Assembly (NCBI GenBank): GCA_014218235.1
Contig: CM024763.1
Location: 86,166,244-86,230,243 of the forward strand
DNA from: Colocasia esculenta
Lineage: Eukaryota > Streptophyta > Magnoliopsida > Alismatales > Araceae
Reading direction: 5' to 3'
Length of the DNA: 64,000 nt
The number at the start of each line of letters is the position of its first letter. Position 1 is the first letter of the stretch. Positions 47,189 through 59,223 of the stretch are shown one piece after another. The notes below the pieces were generated by a model that saw nothing but the letters and a program-made list of their open reading frames with translations, ran no database searches and was not told the origin of the DNA. A program made the translations under genes and the position numbers.

Positions 47189-47530
47189 TCAGGTCAGGTC
47201 TACAACAGACTCCACAGACGGCGGTTGCTGTTCTCCTCCAGCCCCATGGTACAGCTCTCTTGCCGCTTCGGTCAACACCTCCCAATAACCTTCGACCTGA
47301 TGGAGCAACATGTCCTGCCCCAGCTTCAAACTATCCAGATTGTTCATGATCTGGGTCATGGTATCCAGAGAGGCACGTGGATTACCCGCCAGGAATGTGC
47401 CCACAGTCAGATTTAACACTTCCCCTTTAATTTGTACATGGGCTTCCCTTTGGGGTTGGGCATACAATTCAATATCTTGGCGGAGCATCTCCATGGCTGC
47501 CACCAACTTTTCTTGTGCATTCATGTCCAT
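47189..47530 (-). CDS. 113-codon ORF in the leader of element B
   Basis: The ORF lies between the primer site and gag, on the coding strand. It starts MDMNAQEKLVAAMEML and is rich in Glu, Leu and Gln with a likely helical N-terminal half. No domain is recognised. It could be a first gag exon, a leader ORF or chance. The stretch to gag (46854-47188) holds an acceptor-like CAG near 46885 but no clear donor. Confidence 0.35.
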   Translation of the reverse strand: MDMNAQEKLVAAMEMLRQDIELYAQPQREAHVQIKGEVLNLTVGTFLAGNPRASLDTMTQIMNNLDSLKLGQDMLLHQVEGYWEVLTEAARELYHGAGGEQQPPSVESVVDLT

Positions 47531-47647
47531 ACTGGAATAGATAACAAATTAAGCATCTTACATAGTTACAAAATCATTATTGCCGTTATAGCTAATCCCA
47601 AGTTTCTACCCCAACTCACTGGTTATCCCTAAGTTTATCGACCTAAG

Positions 47648-47659
47648 GCTCTGATACCA
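47648..47659 (-). promoter_or_regulatory. Primer binding site, tRNA-iMet (element B)
   Basis: GCTCTGATACCA on the plus strand is TGGTATCAGAGC on the minus strand, seven bases from the 5' LTR of B. Confidence 0.9.
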
Positions 47660-47666
47660 AATTATC

Positions 47667-50197
47667 TGTCACGTCCTAATAAAAGGATATTTATCGTAAT
47701 TGACAGAATCAGGCACAAAAATAAAACTAATGTTCATTCATCCATAGCAATGTAGCAGAAACATTAATACATAATACTCCTCGATACGGTCTAGATGAGG
47801 AGTAGGAAAGTAACTTGGTTATATTACATTCCGGGGATTCAATACTAAAGAAGATAAAACAGTAGCTTCTTGTAGTTCGAAGGTCCATCCAGCACACATG
47901 TCCCTTTAAACTTCATCCCCATCTTGGTACCTGAAAAGATAGGATGTGTGAGCTAACTAGCCCAGTAGAATTCAAATCCTCAAATCAAAAGGATTAAACT
48001 TTATGATGATCAAGGTAAGGACTTGACAGGGTAATAAAGAAGGACAGTTAAACATCTTAACATGATAGTGAATTTGAAATAGTAGTACGGAAATACAAAC
48101 ATGATCAGGAGTTCACAATGAATCTCATATTCTGGCTCATATATACATTCACACAGGACAGGTAACATGATGACCATAATCAAACAGTATTGATGCAATG
48201 CCAAACATCCCGTTGTCCTTTATCATTCCGTACGGCCCATAAATGAATTCAGGTGCTCCTTCCAAGACTGGACTAGCCCTATTTGCACATGCATATTAAT
48301 CAAGTGGGGTCCAGGGACCCAAATAATTGTCATCATAGGTTATTCCTAGTCAACAGAGGTACTCAAACCTTCAAACTCTCAGGACATCAAAGTCTTATGA
48401 ATTCAGTTGCTGAACATAGGGAAATAGAATCAACTGGGTACCATTTGTAATTGGTAACTTCAAGAATAATTCAAAGAAGGGTGAAGGAAGCAATGTGGAT
48501 AATCCTTGTAGTGATATAACAATGAATACCCAAGAAAATTAAGATGGTAACTTGCTAGGCTAATAGCATGAAGTGTTAACAAAAGACTGAGCAAAAGAAG
48601 GTACTGGAACACTAGCCAGAACAGTGGTTGTCGATAGCCAGGAGGTGACTGTCGACAGGTGCAAGCATCTAGAAGTCAATTTCTGGTTTTGGGACAGTGC
48701 CTGTCGACAGTCATGATCTATCTGTCGATAGGTCAGTGTATCTGTCGATAGATAGAGGCCATCTGTCGACAGCTACTCCTGTTTCTAGCAGCCTGGAGTT
48801 CTGGAAGCCTGGGCCTGTCGACAGGTACTTCCTGTCTGTCGATAGCCGCCAGTTCCACTTCCAGAAATGACTCTAAGATCATTCTAAAAACTTAAACCAT
48901 AAAACCCATGGATCAAAGTATAAGTAAAATCAAATGAAAAGACTTATTTACAGCCTTCACTACTGATTTATATGTGGAACAAGATGACACATAGGATGAC
49001 AATCTCTACAAGACTATCTAAGAACCCAACACAACAAGGCACTGGGAGATTATCCTTTCCCAAAACAGTGACTACTTGAACTCAAAGAGAAACTTCTACA
49101 GTAATACATGAAGCACATACCATTCTAAAGGTTCTTTACTAAAACAAGAACTTGAGAGTTTGAACACCTAGACAGTAGGTTCTATAACATGTTCAAGGGT
49201 AGGAGTAAGAGAGGAAGAAGAAGAAGATTGAATCCTACCTTCTCTTGATGGGTAATACTTCCACTCTGATGGCCTATAGTTGATGGAAGGAAATGGAGCT
49301 AAGGGTGCAACACAATAGTCCCTAGTATCAGCTCACAACACCTTCGATGGAAGCAATGGAAGCAACAACACACAGCAGTAGGAGTGGCTTCTTCTAAGCA
49401 AAGGAGCAGCTCCAGCAGTAGCGGTCTCCTCCAAGCAACGACAGCAGCAACACACCTTAAGGTAAGAGACACCAAGTGCAACAGAAGTGGAAGAAAGAAA
49501 GGTTTGGATATCTTTTGCTGGGGAGTTTTTATAGCTTCAAAGTGACCCATGCACAATGGCAAGTCAACCCCCAAGGTGTCACAGTAAAAGCCATGGAGTT
49601 TTTACCATCGACATGATTACCATGCACAACCCACGGCTTACACCTAAAGGGTTAACGTGTAAGACACCTCCCCAGGTGAGGTGGCTTCCCCAGCTTCTCA
49701 CACGTAGGCCATTTTAATCCCACAAAAATCCCCACCGTAAATGGCCCATATTTCAGCTGGCCCAATAATTCTCATGTAAATATATTCAAATGATGTCTAT
49801 TTGTGTTAAAATTTCAACCATAGACTAATGTAATGGTTTTACAAATTATGACGATTTTATTTTAATTTTTAGAATTTATTTTTCACTGGGTAAAAAATTG
49901 CTCGGAAAATAGTTGCGTTGGTTTAATCTCGAAATCTGTACATCAACAAATCCTGATATTTATATTTCTAGTATCACCATATTTTTCTAGAAGTTATGGT
50001 GTTTTCAGATTTCATTTTCGTTACAGAATTCTGGTGTCGCCCTGTCGGAGCGTGCACCCCTGAGTACGACACTAGGGTAACATTTATTAACACCAATTAA
50101 TCCCAAATTTTAATTATTTCCATCTCATAATAATAGTTAAGTCTAATAACCATATTATTTATATTTTCCAACAAATAAAATTTTTTGGGGTGTTACA
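47667..50197 (-). repeat. 5' LTR of element B
   Basis: It is 2531 bp with plus-strand ends TGTCACGTCC and GGGTGTTACA. A minus-strand TATA-like CTATAAAA is near 49530. Four CTGTCGAC-type pairs at 48628-48843 lie about 700-900 bp downstream of it. The other LTR of B is not in the window. Confidence 0.85.
48628..48843 (-). promoter_or_regulatory. Four CTGTCGAC/CTGTCGAT pairs, 21 bp apart
   Basis: Motif starts are 48628/48649, 48701/48722, 48742/48763 and 48815/48836, each pair exactly 21 bp apart. Pair starts are separated by 73, 41 and 73 bp. TTCTGGAAGCC lies 5' of the last pair, close to TTCTGGGAAAGCC before a pair in element S. Between pairs the sequence is otherwise unlike S. Confidence 0.88.
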
Positions 50198-50411
50198 GTA
50201 CTGTTTACCGGTGGGGGTTAGTGTCCCTAATGGGTCTCTTCTTGAGACTTGAGACTCACTCCCTTCGCTTTCAGGTGTTTCGTCATCGGCTTTAGGTACT
50301 GAGGAGCCGAGTCACTACGGTGCTGGTCTTGCTTAGCTGCTGAGAGTGGTACTCTTTTGGGTGCGTACTTGCTGTACTCTTTACTTTTGTTGGATCTGCT
50401 CTGAGTTGTAC

Positions 50412-50447
<36 letters not shown>

Positions 50448-50596
50448 GTTTGTTTTAGTCCTTGTGGTTTGTCCATTTGCTTATATGTTCTCCTGAGACA
50501 CTTTCTTCTAACCCTTCCGAGATTCGACTAGTGGGTGGTAGTTCATAGTTCAGATTATTAGTGGGTAACAGGTAATTCGGATCTTGGGTCATTACA
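50198..50596 (+). repeat. 3' part of a gypsy-type LTR
   Basis: It ends GGGTCATTACA and contains GAGACTCACTCCCTTCGCTTTCAGGTGT, written here only as a landmark, which resembles the segment before the end of A-type LTRs near 12905-12950. A TA repeat at 50414-50444 is flanked by CCAC and GTGG. Element B appears to have inserted at its left edge. Confidence 0.45.
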
Positions 50597-51417
50597 ATCC
50601 ACTGCAAGTCAAGTCTCCTAGTGCACTATTTATACGCTGGGTCATCTATTTGTGCATTGAAAAGCTTCCATGTGGTTTGCAACCATTAATTGGATATTAT
50701 AGGTTTACGATGACCTCTTAGCTATTTGTGACATGGAAAGCATATCGATGCCCTGAACACCCTGGTTGTGATTGCCGATGATTGTTAGTGACTTGTACAT
50801 CTTTTTTGATATGTGGATTTTTTCCCCACACAGTGCCCACCAACCTATGATATAATTATTTAAATTTTTCCATATTTCTGATGTCTAACAGTTCTCTTTA
50901 TTTTTTCTATTGTTACCTGCGGTATTTACATGTTTGTTGTATGTCCTCAATCAACAAAAGTTAACTTGTGTTCTAGGCATAACTTAGGCAAATAGCACCA
51001 ACATACCACTGTTAACATTTTTTCTTAATTTTCACATGATGCCCACCATTAATTGTGTTGTACTCCATAGATTTTAATGATCACAAAAACACTAAGTTTT
51101 ACTCATGTTGAGAAAATCATAAAAATACTAAGTATAATTCATGTTGATGACCCAAGTGTTTGAATTATTTATATTTGATTTTAGGGTCAAACTTGTGTAT
51201 TAAGTGTGCAACAAAGTATGTCAAAAGTCGCATATGAAGTAGACTTCACAAAGGCAAAGGCTTGGACAAAGTTGGAATAGAAGACTGACTTGATTTTTGC
51301 ACTTTTGCAGGAAATCGATCGGCCGACCTTCAAGAACTGGACGACCGATTATGAGAAGCCAACAAATTAATGAAGGAGCTTCCGATTGGTGAAGTAAGAG
51401 CCAATCGATTGAAGTAA
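50597..51417. other. Unassigned, possibly copia-LTR-derived
   Basis: A/T-rich, no ORF of interest. At 51308-51417 inverted CpG motifs occur (ATCGATCGGCCGACC with GACGACCGATT; CCGATTGG with CCAATCGATT), in the style of the other LTR arrays. The region ends abruptly at RT sequence of element D. Confidence 0.3.
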
Positions 51418-53198
51418 GGCTCCATTCGGATGGCACCTGCGGAATTAGCTGAGTTAAGGAAGCAGTTGCAAGATTTGATGGATAAGGGATTTATTCACCC
51501 TAGTGTGTCACCTTGGGGCGCACCTATATTATTTTTGAAGAAGAAGGATGGTTCACTCAAGTTGTGCATTGATTATAGGAAGCTCAACCAGGTGACAGTA
51601 AAGAACATGTATACCTTACAGCAGATTGATGATCTATTTGACCAGCTACAAAATGCATCGATATTTTCTAAGATTGATCTGCGGTCTGGTTATCATCAGT
51701 TGAGGATTAGGAGTGAAGATGTGTCCAAGATGGCCTTTAGGACTCATTATGGACATTATAAGTTTTTAGTGCTTCCATTTGGTCTAACCAACGGCCCTAC
51801 AACGTTCATGGATCTCATGAATAGGGTGTTTAGACCTTATCTAGATAGCTTTGTAGTGGTGTTTATCAACGATGTGCTAGTCTACTCTCCCGATAAGGCT
51901 ACACACCGTGATCATTTGAGAGTTGTTCTGGAGATTCTTCAAGAGCACAAGCTGTATGCAAAGTTCAGCAAGTGCGATTTCTGGATGTGCGAGGTTCATT
52001 TCCTTGGGCATGTTATCTCCGGCACTGGTGTAGCAGTTGATCCAGCGAAGGTCCAGGCCGTATTAGATTGGGAGATCCCCAGGAACCCATCGGAGATTCG
52101 TAGTTTCATTAGTTTAGTGGGCTATTATCGGCGATTCATTGAGGGATTTGCATCTATCGCCGCACCTTTGACTAAGCTAACCAGGAAGGATGTGAAGTTT
52201 ATCTGGTCCGAGGAGTGTGAGAGTAGCTTTCAGTTGCTGAATGCTAAGCTTACTTCTGTACCGGTGTTGATTTTGCCGAGTGGTGTAGAGGGTTTTGCCA
52301 TTTATTCGGATGCATCTCGGATTGGTCTAGGCTGTGTGTTGATGCAGCATGGTAGGGTAGTGGCGTATGCCTCTCGTCAATTAAAGGAGCATGAGAGTAA
52401 CTATCCGACTCATGATTTGGAGCTTGCGGCAGTGGTTCATGCACTAAAGATCTGGAGGCACTATCTATATGGTGTCAGATTTGAGGTGTTCACTGACCAC
52501 AAGAGTTTGAGGTATCTCTTCTCGTAGAAGGAATTGAACCTGCGGCAGAGAAGATGGATTGAGTTCCTCAACGACTATGACTTCGATCTTCAATATCATC
52601 CAGGGAAGGCGAATGTCGTGGCGGATGCTCTTAGTAGGAAGAGATCATTGCTCCAGTAGGATTGGAAGATGTTGGAAGATGCTGCTTGTGCAGTGACTGA
52701 GTTAGAGCAATCGTTATGTCAGGCTTTCATGGCTCAGTTGTCCATTCGGTCTACTATTCTAGATGAAGTGATTGAGCAGCAGAAGGCCGACCCTAGACTC
52801 CACGAGTTGGTGGGTAAGGCAGGCATTGCTCGAGATGAGGATGATGTGATTAGATTTCATCACCGAGTTTGTGTTCTCGATATTGTGGATGTTCATGAGC
52901 AGGTTCTTGCAGAAGCTCATAGGTCGAGGTTCTCCATTCATCAAGGTAACACCAAGATGTACCAAGATTTGAAGAGATCTTTCTGGTGGTTTGGCATGAA
53001 GAAAGATGTGGCAGATTTTGTGTCCAGGTGTTTAGTATGCCAGCAAGTGAAGGCTGAGCGTCAGCAACCATATAGTCTTATGCAGAAGATGGAAATCCAA
53101 GTATGGAAGTGGGAGGCTGTCACAATGGATTTTGTAACGGGTTTGCCTAGATCAGTGAAGGGCAATGACTCAATTTGGGTGATTGTAGATAGATTTTC
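51418..53198 (+). pseudogene. pol: Element D pol: RT, RNase H, start of integrase
   Basis: The frame is close to element A pol. It begins inside the RT at the PYRMA-type motif, so everything upstream is lost. RT motifs are intact except that the catalytic site reads FIND (Asn codon 51868-51870), not FIDD. RNase H follows. A TAG at 52525-52527 and another near 52657 interrupt the frame. The integrase zinc region (about 52940-53060) and MDFVTGLP are present up to the inserted solo LTR. Confidence 0.9.
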
Positions 53199-55438
53199 TG
53201 TAACGTCGCGCATTTTTCGGATCCTCATGGATCGTGTGTTTAGCGCTTGTGGTGGTCAATGTGAGGCCAATGTGGCTTGTGTGTCGTGTGTGTGTGTGTT
53301 TCTGGGGCTTACTGGGCCGACAGTTTGGGCCTGCAGTACCCTAGATTGCTCAGCCTGTCATCGCGACAGGAAGGTCTGTCGCGTTCTTAACGCGACAGAG
53401 GTGGCCATCGCGTTCATGTGGCCGCCTTGGTGCGTTGAGCATCTGCATGTGCGCCACGTGTAGCGTTCAGGGCAGCGGGCATTGGGAAGGCGACGCTCAG
53501 GTCCGTCGCGACCTGGTCGCGACGCCGCGATGCGTTGCGTTCTGAACTGCATCAGGTTTTTAAGTAACCCCAGCCAAGCAGAACGCACAGAGGTTTTGCT
53601 CGGCCAGGGGGAGGGGCTGTGGCGATTTCAGTTGGGTTTTGGCGTCTTCGGCATGTCCTCGCTGTAGGGAGTCCGGGAGAAGTAGGGGAAACACCGGGAG
53701 ATCGCTGCATAGCGCGTTCTTCGCGAAGGTAGGTGAACTCTTCCTGTTTTCAGGTGTAAATCGCATGGGATTGGGTTCCAATCAGTTTAATGCATTTCTA
53801 ACAATAGATAGCATGCTTAGGTATTCACAAAAGCATGAAAACGAAGAATTAAGGGTGGTTTGTATTGTGAGAATGGGCTGTCATGGAGAGAGCCCGGATT
53901 AGGGTTCCCGCCTGGTAAGGCGACGGGTCCCTATGCCACGTCCTGAACGTGACACATCGATGTGTCGCGTTAAGGATCAAGAGGCGACAGGTAAGTAGGT
54001 CGCGTTCTGGATCTGAAGGCGACATGTCGTGGCGACGCCTTCTGAAGGCGACCCAATGGGTTGTCGCGACTTGGCCCGAGAGGCCTGTTTGTGCATGGTT
54101 ACGCATGTGACTATTCGATTATCGTTATCGGTATGCTCAGTGTTAGTGAGCAGTGCATTGGCACTTGTGGTGCTCTGGGAAGCGCATGGTTCTCGAGGCT
54201 AGCTCACAGGTTACGTAGCTAGCTAGTAGTTTGCCTGTGGACATAGTGTTCACACGAGGCAGGTGGTGTTCACGTGTTGTGGACCGTCAGTACACGAGGT
54301 TTACGTGAGGTTTTACGTGGTTTGTGCGGTGCGCACGTGGTTTCTGTGTGCGTGTCAGGTAGTAGACGCCTACCGTGGTTACCTCTCCAGTTGGGTGCCC
54401 CAGGTTCTCTGTGAGCCAGGCTGTTAGCTCTGGGCTTTGTCCCAGTACTTGTGCTGTACCATCGAGGTCTGTGTCGTCTGACCTGGACACCCTCACTCCT
54501 TAGTTTGAGTTGTATGTCCGGCTGAGGGAAAGACGACAGTGGGATAGTGACTCTTGAGTTTGTTTTTAGTCACTTGTAGCGCGCTCTTAGTTGGGGGTAC
54601 GGATACCAGTTGTCGACATTGGTCCCCGACTAGTCCTTTTCCAGTGCCTCACTCTAGCGAGCCCAGGCCAGGGTCTCTAGAGGTGCCAGGCATGGGCCTG
54701 CGACCGTGTGGTCTGCAGGTGGTGGTGTTTAGCTGGTCTCCACAGTTGCTTGTCTTTTTCACGTGGAGCGGCAGCTGGACCTTTCGTCCGTGGCTGCGAG
54801 ACTGAGAAGTAGACTTGTGTTAGTTTGTCCGAGTCTGTTGCTGGTGTCGCGAACCAGTCTACGTGGCTCGAGTGTGGCGGTCTCTACCGTAGCTCGTACA
54901 CATGTTGGAGTTTTACCGTTTATTTATTACAACTATTTTACGCAGTCGGCTAGCAGTGAGTTTGTTTATAGCTTTAATATCCTGTTTAGTTGTGCTATAA
55001 ATTGCTAGCATATTTTAATGCTTTCGGTACTTGTGTTTGGTTTGCTCGGTGTTGGGGGAGTTCCCTACTGAGCCAGTGACTAGCGAGGCTCACCCCTACT
55101 CCTCACAGGCGAGGGCGAGGAGGAGGTTTCTCTACCATCGTCCAGTTCAGAGCCGCGACGTAGAGGTGTTGGCCCAGCGCCTCCAGCAGTGTATCTTTTC
55201 TTTCGTCAGTTGTACCTGTTGTACCTTGGGGTATGCCCCAGGCTTGTGTACTTTTCTTTATTTCTTTTGAAGTTGGCTATGTAAAACCTTGTATATTATA
55301 AATGCAATGGTGTGTTCCTTTGTGTTTTCACGGACTAGTGTGTGGTATCCCTTGCAAGGCTTCGGCCCGTTCACGGGAGACGGACTCGGGTCAGGCACGT
55401 TACTGGTTTAACAGGCTTGGACGAGGCGTTCCGTCACA
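53199..55438 (+). repeat. Solo LTR inserted in element D integrase
   Basis: It starts TGTAACGTCGCGC and ends CGTTCCGTCACA, 2240 bp. Flanks TTTTC and TTCTC differ at one base, consistent with a 5-bp target duplication. Removing it restores the integrase frame. It carries two clusters of CGCG-type pairs. It belongs to a third long-LTR family not otherwise seen complete here. Confidence 0.88.
53362..54068 (+). promoter_or_regulatory. Six CGCG-type core pairs, 18 bp apart
   Basis: Core starts are 53362/53380, 53391/53409, 53948/53966, 53983/54001, 54018/54036 and 54047/54065, each exactly 18 bp apart. Pair starts within clusters are 29-35 bp apart. Arms read outward as AACGCGACAG or GAAGGCGAC. 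They lie 160-870 bp into the LTR. Confidence 0.85.
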
Positions 55439-56345
55439 TTCTCTAAGATGGCTCATTTCTTGCCCATGAAGAAGAAGCAGTCAGTAGAGAGTTTGGCTAG
55501 GTTGTATGTTAGTAGCATTGTTAGATTGCATGGCATGCCGAAGTCGATAATTTCAGATCGAGATCCGAGATTTACTTCGAGATTGTGGAAGGGTCTTCAA
55601 GAGGCTTTAGGTTCCGAGTTGAAGCTCAGTTCGACGTTCCATCCCCAGACTGATGGACAGTCCGAGAGGACTATCCAGACGCTCGAGGATATGTTGAGAG
55701 CATGTGTGATGGATTGGAAGGGTGATTGGGAGCGTCATTTGCCTCTTGTGGAGTTCGCATATAACAACAGCTTTCATGCGAGTATTGGCATGGCTCCGTT
55801 TGAGGCTTTGTATAGGCGGCCCTGTAGATCTCCTTTATGTTGGGAGGATACAGGTGATAGGCAGTTGATAGGTCCGGAGTTAGTGCAGGAGACTTCAGAT
55901 AAGATTCAGCTTATTAGGCAGAGGCTTGTTGCGGCGCAGGATAGGCAAAAGAGTTACGTCGACAACAGAAGGAAAGATTTAGAGTTCGAGGTTGGTGAGC
56001 ATGTTTTTCTGAAGGTTTTGCCTACTCGAGGTGTTTTCAGGTTTGGCAAGCATAACAAGTTGAGTCCTCGATTCATTGGCTCGTTTGAGATTCTGAGGCG
56101 GATGGGAAACGTGGCATATGAGCTAGCTTTACCCCCAGCGCTAGCTAGTGTTCACTCTGTTTTCCACGTATCTATACTTAGGAGATATGTGCGAAATCCG
56201 TCTCATGTGATTAGTCATGAGCCAGTGGAGATCCATCCAGATCTGTCGTATGTTGAGCAACCCGTAGCTATTCTTGATCGGAAGGTTCAACACCTCAGGA
56301 ACAAGAGCATTGCGTCCATAAAGGTGCTTTGGCGGAACTTCTCAT
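55439..56345 (+). pseudogene. pol: Element D integrase C-terminal part and truncated chromodomain
   Basis: The frame resumes at KMAHFLPMKKKQS and runs through SDRDPRF and SERTIQ (D and E of the DDE site), the FAYNNSFHASIGMAPFEALY region and LSPRFIGSFEILRR. It ends in VLWRNFS, in the middle of the chromodomain-like tail, where foreign sequence starts (TGTAGATGG). No stop occurs in the 300 codons. It is younger-looking than the A copy. Confidence 0.88.
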
Positions 56346-57177
56346 TGTAGATGGTGTTTTTCCTTAACTCTTCGGAAAACACAGGTCCCACGATCAGAAA
56401 TATGGAATTTAAAAGAAAAGTGACTAATGGAAATGGAGATGGAAACGTGGAAATCGAAAACATGCGTGTGTGCACGAGGAATGTGTCGCGATCGCCAGGT
56501 GCACGTGGGCACCGAATATAATGGGCGGAAAGGAAATGACGTGGTGTACTTACCTTCACCGAAAGAAAATCGTGGGAATGTGCGGTGGATTCTCCTTCCT
56601 TCTTCCGCCGGCCGGCCGACGAAGAAGATTTGATGCCGGTTACCTTGCAAGAAGAAAAAAGACAGGAAAACACGTGAAAGAGAATTAGACTGGGAGGTGT
56701 AGTGAAATGCGAAGGGTACGGAATATAAAAGACATGCAAATGGAGGTTAACACACCTCGTGGAGGTGGAGTTAAACCCTAAAATGGGTAGGACGAAAGTG
56801 TGATGTATGTGCGTGTGTGGAAATTTGGTGAAATGTATGCAACTAAAAAAGGACTAAAAGAGAAAGGGATGGAAGAACGGAGGCGGCGGCGTAGCCCGGT
56901 GGTGGCGAATGACGAGGGGAAATGAGAGAGGATGCCGGTGGAGTCCCTCCCGCTGCTACTCCATCGCTTGGGAACTCCGGCTCGCAAGGAAGGTGACGTG
57001 AGGACGGCGCACGTACTCCACCTCGACTTCGGAATGTGAGCTCCCGATCCGACAGAGTCCCGCCTCGAAGGGTTGGAGAATTGAAGCTCGTGGGTCAGGG
57101 TGAGAGTTTGGCAGGGCTTCGCCGTAGTTGAGATTGGATACCAAATGAGGGTCCCTGGGGTCTGTATTTATAGCCGA
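56346..57177 (-). other. Start of unassigned element E, minus-strand promoter-like sequence
   Basis: TGTAGATGGTGTTTTTCC at the junction with D looks like an LTR end. On the minus strand a TATA-like CTATAAATAC lies at 57164-57173, and a 77-codon ORF starts at 57189 without recognisable product. A right-hand LTR border could be near 58077 (GGCGTCTACCA), but no target duplication was found. Confidence 0.35.
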
Positions 57178-57596
57178 AATTGCGTCCACTATAGCGGACG
57201 TCTATTAAGCATGAAATGAGTCCATCTGACGTGCCACGATTCAGAAGGTCACTTGATTTGCGATTGACTTGACATTAACATGATGATCATAGCTTACAGC
57301 TACGTTATGAATCGCGTCTGGGTGGCACGCCACGCTTTCTTAGGTAAATCATATTTCTGACGAAATTTGATTTTGATTTGACTATTTGTAAAATGCGGCG
57401 AGCCGCCCGGACATGCTTCTAACAAACATCATGATTACTGATGTGTCGCCTCTTAAATGGAGCTGACAGGGCGCAGCTCGAGGATTTGACTTTTAATCGC
57501 GGCGGGTCGGCAGGACGCACATGAGAAGTGTTATTCGTGGTGACGACTGCCGACGCGAATGAGAACAAAAGGGCGTCCGCTGTTTAGGATGCGATT
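57178..57596 (-). promoter_or_regulatory. Seven inverted-arm dyads with 8-nt spacers
   Basis: Units start at 57178, 57214, 57310, 57391, 57495, 57533 and 57569. Each is two 10-bp arms (AATCGCGTCC type) around exactly 8 nt. Adjacent units are often 36-38 bp apart. The cluster begins just upstream of the minus-strand TATA-like box at 57164-57173. From 57600 to 58686 I see no gene; weak ORFs only. Confidence 0.8.
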
Positions 57597-58686
57597 TATT
57601 GAAGCTCAACAGACCCTTATGGAGAAATCCCTAGAGAAATCTAGAAAGATAGGGAAATTACTCAAGAGATTAATTGAGAAGAGCCACTTCGAGGCATCGC
57701 GGTATAACATGAAATCTGCTCGATGTGCTACCAAATTGGCATGTCTACAGCTGCCTCGCCTTGTCGTCTGCTTTGCAAGGTAGTGGGGTGAAGTGATATG
57801 AAATGAAAGAAATGGAGTGGCGTTAATTGAGTGGAACAAAGCGGAATGACTAAAAAGTAGACGTCAAGGTGTGATGAGACACGCATCAACAACACATGAC
57901 AGGAGCTGTTCTTCAGTCCAGAATGAAGTGGTTCGTTGACAATCTCAAGAGAAAACTCAATGCTTCGGAGAAAGGGGTGTGCACGTGGGCACGGAAAAGG
58001 AGAAAGATCAACTTCCAGTGTCGGGGAAGTACCTAAGGACACAATCCGTTAGGTTTCACCTTTGGGGGCGTCTACCACTGCCGCAAGTGGATCTTTGGGA
58101 GAATAACTAATTTGAAAGAAATCCAAGGCAGCGAGTTTCTCAAGCGATGATCTTCAAATAACAACACAATGGACCGAGTACTTGACTTGGAGTGGAATAT
58201 TTCATGTTATCTGGAATCGAGGAACAAGTGGCTCTCTTCAGTTAAAAACGAGAGTGATTTTCCGGAGTTATGCTCAAAAGGTCCTATATGATGCATGCTG
58301 GGCTAAAAGGAAAACATAAAACAAAGGAAAATATAAAATAATCAAGGATAATATTGTCATGCCGCGGAAGTCAGGATACCGGACGGAACCATCGTCCCCC
58401 CACAGCGTAATGGCCTATCCTCAAGTCGTAAGACTCCTATGGAATTATCATTGTTTTTGGCGGAGGAGGGGAACTCAAACTCCAGTTTTGTCAGAGCCTC
58501 GAGGTCCTTGATGTGCTCTTAATAAAGTATATCATATAGTAAGATGCAATATGTACAATACCGAGTTGGTGGTCACCAAGGATGATCGTGCATTGTACGA
58601 CGAAGGTCGTTTAGATCCTGCACTCAAAACAAATTAGAATTTGAGAAGCAACAGATAGCAAAAGCATGTAAACAAAGTTACTTGTA

Positions 58687-59122
58687 AATCGCGGTGTTGT
58701 ACATGGACGCGTTTAAATCTTGAATCACGGCGAACTGGGCGGACTCCTTTTAATCTGATCCAAAATGCCCAGCCAGGAATGTTTCAACATGATTATCGTC
58801 ACAAAATACCCTATGTTGGACACTACATATACTTTTGTCGAAGATGGTTACATGAAAAGCCAGGCCGCCTACGCTCTTGAGTGTCAAGAGGCATAGGAGG
58901 CTGACTTGACATGGCTCCCCATACTTCACAGCAGAGTGTAAAATCTTTGCCAGCATCGCTAATCCTGACGCTCTGAGTTCTACAAAGAAAGGTAAAACAG
59001 TGTGGCATGTGTCAAAATTTTCACGATGAAGCATCTGGTGAGCCTTCGCCCCCTTTTTACGTGGTGTCGCCAGTTTAGTTACGAAGCCAGGAAGCAACGC
59101 CCTAAAGAATTTGAACATGCGA
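58687..59122 (-). other. Unrecognised 122-codon ORF and left copy of a direct repeat
   Basis: Dyads start at 58687 and 58723. The minus-strand ORF 59118-58750 starts MFKFFRALLPGFVTKLATP and matches no family I know. Its first part (58988-59122) recurs, diverged, in the same orientation at 61248-61378, where the minus strand reads FKFFRVLLPGFATKLA. The two copies flank the DUF7745-like pseudogene. Confidence 0.4.
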
Positions 59123-59223
59123 GGATCAAGACAATTTTCTACCCTTGCTTCTCATGTAGTTAGAGTGCCGATCTGAACTCTCTTAGCTTTCATGAATTGA
59201 AAATAAGCTTGTGAAGACGTCTT

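Larger units (their letters stand above)
9477..50197 (-). mobile_element. Old Ty3/gypsy element B, split by nested insertions
   Basis: On the minus strand the order is 5' LTR (50197-47667), tRNA-iMet primer site, gag, zinc knuckle, protease and RT. The gag frame resumes across element S once one AGTTT copy is removed. The protease-RT frame resumes across element A once one AATAT copy is removed. The RT then stops at 9477 where LTR X is inserted, so RNase H, integrase and the 3' LTR must lie left of the window or be lost. B is therefore the oldest of the elements in the 9477-50197 stack. Confidence 0.85.

Noticed and set aside
50410..50449. CCAC-(TA)n-GTGG hairpin as a regulatory element
   Set aside because: A TA repeat is self-complementary by nature and only four extra base pairs flank it.
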